Below are positions 34,771 through 38,134 of a stretch of 38,134 nucleotides of DNA, piece by piece. Position 1 is the first letter of the stretch. Every line of letters begins with the position of its first letter. The notes below the pieces were generated by a model that was given only the letters and a program-made list of their open reading frames with translations, did no database searches and was not told where the DNA came from. The DNA lies in assembly GCA_910578795.1 (NCBI GenBank), contig CAJTSD010000035.1, positions 1 through 38,134 on the forward strand, given 5' to 3'. A program made the translations under genes and the position numbers. Origin of the DNA: an uncultured Lachnospiraceae bacterium (GTDB taxonomy: Bacteria > Bacillota > Clostridia > Lachnospirales > Lachnospiraceae).

Positions 34771-35442
34771 GTGTTTGAATATATTTTGTTTGACTTAGAT
34801 GGGACATTGACGGATCCGAAAATCGGAATTACTAGCTCTGTACAGTATGCACTTCGGGCTTGCGGGATTGACGAACCAAATCTTGATAAGCTGGAGCCGT
34901 TTATCGGACCGCCGCTTGCGGACAGCTTCATGGAATTTTACGGGTTTACGCCTGAGCAGGTAAGTCTTGCAATTGAGAAATACCGGGAACGGTTTGACCA
35001 TCAGGGCATCTACGAGAATGAGATGTATGAGGGGATTGACAGGATGCTGTCAAACTTGAAGAAAAATAAGAGGATGCTTGCGATTGCTTCAAGTAAGCCG
35101 ACACCGCTTGTGATTCGTGTGTTGGAGCATTTTCATATCAAGGATTATTTTGACTATATTGTCGGAAGTGAGCTTGACGGACGGCGCGGCAAAAAAGAGG
35201 AGGTTGTTGAGGAGGCGCTTCGGCTGATGGTGCCTTTGGCATTGGACGCAAAGGAAAGAAAAGAATGTGTGGCGATGGTGGGAGACCGTAAGTTTGATAT
35301 TGAGGGCGCAAAGGCGCATGGACTGACTTCCGTAGGCGTTTCGTTTGGATATGCGCCTGCAGGGGAGCTTGAGGCAGCAGGGGCGGATTATATTGTGGAT
35401 ACGGTTTCGCAGCTGGAAGCAATTTTGATGAGAGGGGACTGA
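34771..35442 (+). CDS. HAD-superfamily hydrolase, phosphoglycolate-phosphatase-like
   Basis: 223 residues from GTG 34771, chosen because AGGAGG lies 8 bases upstream; the in-frame ATG at 34720 would overlap addA and add 17 residues of no family resemblance. HAD motif I is FDLDGTLTD (D8, D10), motif II is IASSKP and motif III/IV includes MVGDRKFDIEGAKAHG. The cap has the small-helical type. Relatives are phosphoglycolate phosphatase or 5'-nucleotidase; the substrate is open. It is cotranscribed between addA and the CPBP gene. Confidence 0.88.
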   Translation: MFEYILFDLDGTLTDPKIGITSSVQYALRACGIDEPNLDKLEPFIGPPLADSFMEFYGFTPEQVSLAIEKYRERFDHQGIYENEMYEGIDRMLSNLKKNKRMLAIASSKPTPLVIRVLEHFHIKDYFDYIVGSELDGRRGKKEEVVEEALRLMVPLALDAKERKECVAMVGDRKFDIEGAKAHGLTSVGVSFGYAPAGELEAAGADYIVDTVSQLEAILMRGD

Positions 35443-35446
35443 ATGC

Positions 35447-36238
35447 ATGGACAGGAAAAGGATTGTGCAGAAACGCACGACGCTATTACAGAAGCTTGCT
35501 TATATTTTAAGACCATTTGTGGTTTACATGGTGGTAAAGACTGCCGCGATGCTGACGTTTGCGTTGCTCATTCCGTCGCTTCCTCTTCCGGGGATTACGG
35601 TGTGGGTGGAAGAAAATTCGCATCTGCTGAGTGCGGTGGTGAATGCTGCGGCAAGTCTTGTGGGGATGGGCTTTTTGCTGAAAGATTTTTTGAAGGAAGC
35701 GGCTGTTTTTGGGGAAGTTGATATTGATGCGGGGGTGTTTCGGCAGCTTTTTGGCTTTTTTGAAAATAGTTTTTTCGGGGTGAAATCACTTGTGCTGTGC
35801 ACTTTGCTTGGGGTGGTATCGGCGTTTGGGCTGAATATCATGATTGCGAGGGTATCGGAGTTTATGACACGCGTGTCACAAATGCAGGGGACACTTGGAT
35901 CAAAACAGTATGAAACGGTAAAGCAGATTCAGTATTCGGTGCCGCTTCTTTTGGGACTTATTTTATATGGGATTGTTTCTCCGCTTGTGGAGGAGATTGT
36001 GTTCCGGGGGATTGTTTTTAACCGGATTAAGCGGTTTTACAGTGTGCCGAAGGCGGTGATTTGCTCGGCGCTTTTGTTTGGGGCGTTTCATGGGAACCTG
36101 CCGCAGTTTGTTTATGGGACGTGTATGGGGGTGTTGATTGCGCTTTGCTATGAGTGGACAGGGTGCTTTTACGCGCCGCTTTTGTTTCATGCGGCGGCGA
36201 ATGTGGGGGTGTTTTTGGGGGCGTATTTTATTGGGTAA
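35447..36238 (+). CDS. CPBP family intramembrane metalloprotease
   Basis: 263 residues with about six to eight membrane helices. The CPBP (Abi/Rce1-like) motifs are EEIVFRG (E182, E183, R187), FGAFHGN (H215) and FHAAAN (H248). These are glutamic-type membrane proteases; in bacteria they are known in bacteriocin immunity and in poorly defined processing. RBS GAGAGGGGA; the start is 4 bases after the HAD stop, so the two are in one transcript. No bacteriocin precursor was seen nearby, so immunity is not claimed. A terminator follows. Confidence 0.88.
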   Translation: MDRKRIVQKRTTLLQKLAYILRPFVVYMVVKTAAMLTFALLIPSLPLPGITVWVEENSHLLSAVVNAAASLVGMGFLLKDFLKEAAVFGEVDIDAGVFRQLFGFFENSFFGVKSLVLCTLLGVVSAFGLNIMIARVSEFMTRVSQMQGTLGSKQYETVKQIQYSVPLLLGLILYGIVSPLVEEIVFRGIVFNRIKRFYSVPKAVICSALLFGAFHGNLPQFVYGTCMGVLIALCYEWTGCFYAPLLFHAAANVGVFLGAYFIG

Positions 36239-36265
36239 AAAGAGTCAATCTTAACAGTAGATGGG

Positions 36266-36308
36266 AGATGTATGGGAAATGTAATTGATATTCCATGCAT
36301 CTTTTTTA
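36266..36308 (+). terminator. Intrinsic terminator closing the addB-CPBP operon
   Basis: AGATGTATGG (36266-36275) pairs with CCATGCATCT (36293-36302), with one G-T pair, extended by a bulged A/T stem, and followed by six T residues. It marks the boundary before the AT-rich accessory region. Confidence 0.85.
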
Positions 36309-36359
36309 TTTTGTATTAATATTTCAATGCATGGGAGAATTGTAGAAATTGATAAAGAG

Positions 36360-36392
36360 GAACAATAGGTATACTAACAAAGAACAATAGGT
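36360..36392 (+). repeat. Paired direct repeats upstream of the nitrilase-like gene
   Basis: GAACAATAGGT occurs at 36360-36370 and 36382-36392, exactly 22 bases apart (two helical turns), just before the -35 box. This placement suits a dimeric activator or repressor binding on one DNA face. Part of the 259-base intergenic region 36239-36497. Confidence 0.7.
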
Positions 36393-36395
36393 GAA

Positions 36396-36424
36396 TTGAC
36401 GATATTTGTCAAAAAATGTAAAAT
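36396..36424 (+). promoter_or_regulatory. Promoter of the nitrilase-like gene
   Basis: TTGACG (36396-36401), 17 bases, TAAAAT (36419-36424), about 70 bases ahead of the start codon. TTGAC...GTCAA (36396-36412) makes an inverted repeat over the -35 box. Confidence 0.6.
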
Positions 36425-36497
36425 AAAAGTAGATATTTTGATGTGATTAGGCAGTTAAAATAGAAACGTTTAAGAAGATACATACGGAGTTAATGTT

Positions 36498-38018
36498 ATG
36501 AGCTTTTCTGATGAAATTATTGATAATTCGAGCAATATAAAAACAATATATGATTTATCAGCATTCTGCTACCATTACTTAGAACAAATGATTGATAATG
36601 AAATTACCTTTTTAGGGGCTTATATAGAGGAAAGCAGCAACGCAAAAATGATTAATCCTAATTTTAACCTGTTAAATAAGATGGCTTTTCAATTAAAAAT
36701 GTTAATGGACAAGTCTGTTGAAACATTTGCGCCTATTCATAAAACAGGATTACTATTTAAATTAATTACAGATACTGAAAAAGATTTGAAGAATTATGGT
36801 GATGTATCTCTAAATAATGCAACCATTCCGTTTTTTATGCTACTGGGATTGGATTTGTACTTTCGAGACTGTAATTTCGAAACGTGTGAGGTATCACCCC
36901 TTAATAAGTATCTTAATGATTATTATTTAATCTATGTAAATAGTAATATGTCAATAATGGATTGTGTTATGAAGAACAAGAACTATGCTGCCAAAATAGA
37001 AACAAAAGAGATTCGCAATTGCTTTAAACATATGATTATTCTAAAAAGAAGCGAAATTCCTGAAAAGTTTGGAATTCCAAAGTTGGTACCGTTGTCTAAG
37101 AATGAAAAACACATTAAACATATCGTTGAATCAAAGCAAATAAAAATAGCATTAATTCCAACAATAAAGGAAAAATGGATTGAATTTCCACAACAGCAAG
37201 GTGGATTGTTCGGTGTAAAATATGATACGCAAAAGGACAAAATAATGAAAAGCAGAGTACTTGAATTGTTAAAATGGGCAATTCAATGTAAAGTTAATAT
37301 AATTGTATTTCCAGAATATATATGTAGTGAAGAAATTCAGCTGGCAATTCGTGATTATTTAATTAAAATGAATCGGTTGGAACCCGAGAATCTGAAGGAA
37401 TTACTATTTGTGGTTGCCGGAAGCGGATGGACTAAGGATTCAAATAATGTAAGCTGCTTATATAGTTATGATGGCATGCTATTAGGTAAAGTGTATAAAT
37501 ATTCAGCATATGATAATGATATAAATGGAGAAACGTATGTGGAAAGTCTTCAGAATCCCGGGAAAGAAATTACTTTGATTAAGATTTCAAGGATAGGTGT
37601 TTTTCAAACAGAAATCTGCAGGAATGTTTCGGAAAATGAGTTTAGTTTGCAATTGTCAAAAGTATTCGATTCACAATTTTTGCTGATACCAGCATGGAGC
37701 TCTTCCGTAAATAGAGGCTTTAAAAAGCAAATGGATGCCATTATTTCCAAAAATTATAGAACCTGTACTGCAATGTGCAATTGCTGTGCTGCTGTTTCTG
37801 ACGAAAATGGTTTTAGAAAGGATGTAGGTATTATTGCAGTACCCCAAAAAAAGGGGGCGATTGTGGAAGGGAGATATCGGTATACGACCCGGGGACAGGA
37901 CGCATGTAAACAATGCCTTAAACAACAATGCTTTTTTGAAGTATGTTATGATTTTAATCAAAAAGGAAACTACGATGTTGGGCTCTCTGTTAGATTTAGA
38001 AAAAAACAGTTGAAATAG
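36498..38018 (+). CDS. Two-domain protein with a C-terminal carbon-nitrogen hydrolase (nitrilase) fold, possible defence protein
   Basis: 506 residues. The C-terminal half (about 213-450) reads as a nitrilase: IKIALIPTI, IIVFPEY (Glu273), GKVYKYSAYD (Lys334), RIGVFQTEICRN (Cys374) and LLIPAWSSS, giving the Glu-Lys-Cys triad in order. A cysteine set CX2CX4CX4C (C470, C473, C478, C483) near the C-terminus may bind metal. The N-terminal about 200 residues are helical and not recognised; no reverse transcriptase or NTPase motif is seen. No signal peptide. RBS CGGAG 8 bases upstream. Codon use (ATA, AAA, TTA, AGA) and base composition are more AT-rich than in addAB, suggesting acquisition. Nitrilase domains are known fused to some UG/Abi reverse transcriptases of defence systems; whether this belongs there is inference. 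Confidence 0.75.
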   Translation: MSFSDEIIDNSSNIKTIYDLSAFCYHYLEQMIDNEITFLGAYIEESSNAKMINPNFNLLNKMAFQLKMLMDKSVETFAPIHKTGLLFKLITDTEKDLKNYGDVSLNNATIPFFMLLGLDLYFRDCNFETCEVSPLNKYLNDYYLIYVNSNMSIMDCVMKNKNYAAKIETKEIRNCFKHMIILKRSEIPEKFGIPKLVPLSKNEKHIKHIVESKQIKIALIPTIKEKWIEFPQQQGGLFGVKYDTQKDKIMKSRVLELLKWAIQCKVNIIVFPEYICSEEIQLAIRDYLIKMNRLEPENLKELLFVVAGSGWTKDSNNVSCLYSYDGMLLGKVYKYSAYDNDINGETYVESLQNPGKEITLIKISRIGVFQTEICRNVSENEFSLQLSKVFDSQFLLIPAWSSSVNRGFKKQMDAIISKNYRTCTAMCNCCAAVSDENGFRKDVGIIAVPQKKGAIVEGRYRYTTRGQDACKQCLKQQCFFEVCYDFNQKGNYDVGLSVRFRKKQLK

Positions 38019-38038
38019 CGTTCTGTTGTGTCTATAAT
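38010..38038 (+). promoter_or_regulatory. Near-consensus promoter at the end of the nitrilase-like gene
   Basis: TTGAAA (38010-38015), exactly 17 bases, TATAAT (38033-38038). The -35 is within the last codons of the nitrilase-like gene. It would start transcription at about 38045, inside the tandem repeats, toward the gene cut by the window edge. Confidence 0.75.
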
Positions 38039-38040
38039 AA

Positions 38041-38084
38041 TAGTTAAGTGATAGTTAAGTGACAGTTAAGTGACGATTGAATGA
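38041..38084 (+). repeat. Four tandem 11-bp repeats at the transcription start
   Basis: TAGTTAAGTGA (38041-38051), TAGTTAAGTGA (38052-38062), CAGTTAAGTGA (38063-38073) and a diverged CGATTGAATGA (38074-38084). The period is one helical turn and the array sits immediately downstream of a -10 box, which is the layout of a cooperative operator. It has no spacers, so it is not a CRISPR array. Confidence 0.85.
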
Positions 38085-38101
38085 AGGAAAAGGGTAAAGG
38101 G

Positions 38102-38134
38102 ATGGGACTATGGAAGAATTTGAAATTTTTCAAA
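38102..38134 (+). CDS. Start of a further gene, cut by the window edge, frame uncertain
   Basis: Two starts in different frames fit. ATG 38102 has AAAAGGG 7 bases upstream and would read MGLWKNLKFFK; an in-frame ATG at 38081 is also possible. ATG 38110 has AAAGGG 8 bases upstream and would read MEEFEIFQ. Both frames stay open to the edge. Only 8-18 codons are visible, so the product is unknown. It has its own promoter and no terminator separates it from the nitrilase-like gene, so they probably form one module. Confidence 0.5.
   Translation, partial: MGLWKNLKFFK

Noticed and set aside
35443..36238. CPBP protease as a bacteriocin immunity gene
   Set aside because: No small double-glycine precursor or ABC exporter is nearby, and the gene is cotranscribed with addAB and a HAD phosphatase.
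36498..38018. Reverse transcriptase domain in the nitrilase-like protein
   Set aside because: No YADD or comparable motif or polymerase blocks are visible in the N-terminal half, so it is not a fused RT-nitrilase on present evidence.
38041..38084. Short tandem repeats as a CRISPR array
   Set aside because: The units are 11 bp, contiguous and without spacers; this is an operator or simple tandem repeat.

Overview
The window reads as core chromosome of an endospore-forming Clostridia member, most likely a Lachnospiraceae. The reasons are a complete spoIIAA-spoIIAB-sigF operon, spoVAA-AB-AC, the Firmicutes nuclease pair AddB-AddA, strong AGGAGG-type ribosome binding sites, perfect TTGACA/TATAAT-type promoters, and several proteins of lachnospiral type. 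A secreted pectate lyase paired with a cytoplasmic GH13 enzyme suggests a gut or rumen plant-glycan user. The genus cannot be fixed from the sequence alone.

Layout. 1-325: a tRNA cluster (Val partial, Leu, Arg) closed by a terminator. 447-2146: a histidine phosphatase, a small unknown protein and a convergent membrane SH3 protein. 2308-4700 (minus): a four-gene PadR-type operon (padR, HAAS/DUF1700, DUF4097, PspC) behind a consensus promoter with a 14-bp inverted repeat. 4843-11975: valS, a FapA/DUF342 protein, folC, a 47-residue ORF and a zinc-ribbon/TPR membrane protein. 12086-13631: the spoIIA operon, which makes the forespore sigma factor sigma-F and its two regulators. 13764-16993: an unknown protein, a PHP hydrolase and a PLP amino-acid decarboxylase. 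17060-18660: spoVAA-AB-AC, normally part of the channel that loads dipicolinate into the spore. 18728-22990 (minus): GH13 enzyme then pectate lyase. 23148-25564: a membrane diguanylate cyclase and an orphan PilC/GspF protein. 25638-27437 (minus): oligoendopeptidase F. 27573-36238: addB-addA, a HAD phosphatase and a CPBP-type membrane protease.

The region unlike the rest is 36239-38134. After a terminator the DNA becomes clearly more AT-rich and changes codon use. It holds a 506-residue protein whose C-terminal half looks like a carbon-nitrogen hydrolase (nitrilase) with a Glu-Lys-Cys triad, fused to an N-terminal half I do not recognise. Its promoter follows paired direct repeats. A second near-consensus promoter overlaps its stop codon and is followed at once by four 11-bp tandem repeats, then by the start of another gene cut off by the window edge. 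This looks like the left end of an acquired, tightly regulated accessory module, possibly antiphage defence. It is the best candidate for an undescribed system here, but the partner gene is outside the window.

Most other genes are ordinary housekeeping or sporulation genes. No insertion sequence, integrase, CRISPR array or rRNA was seen.
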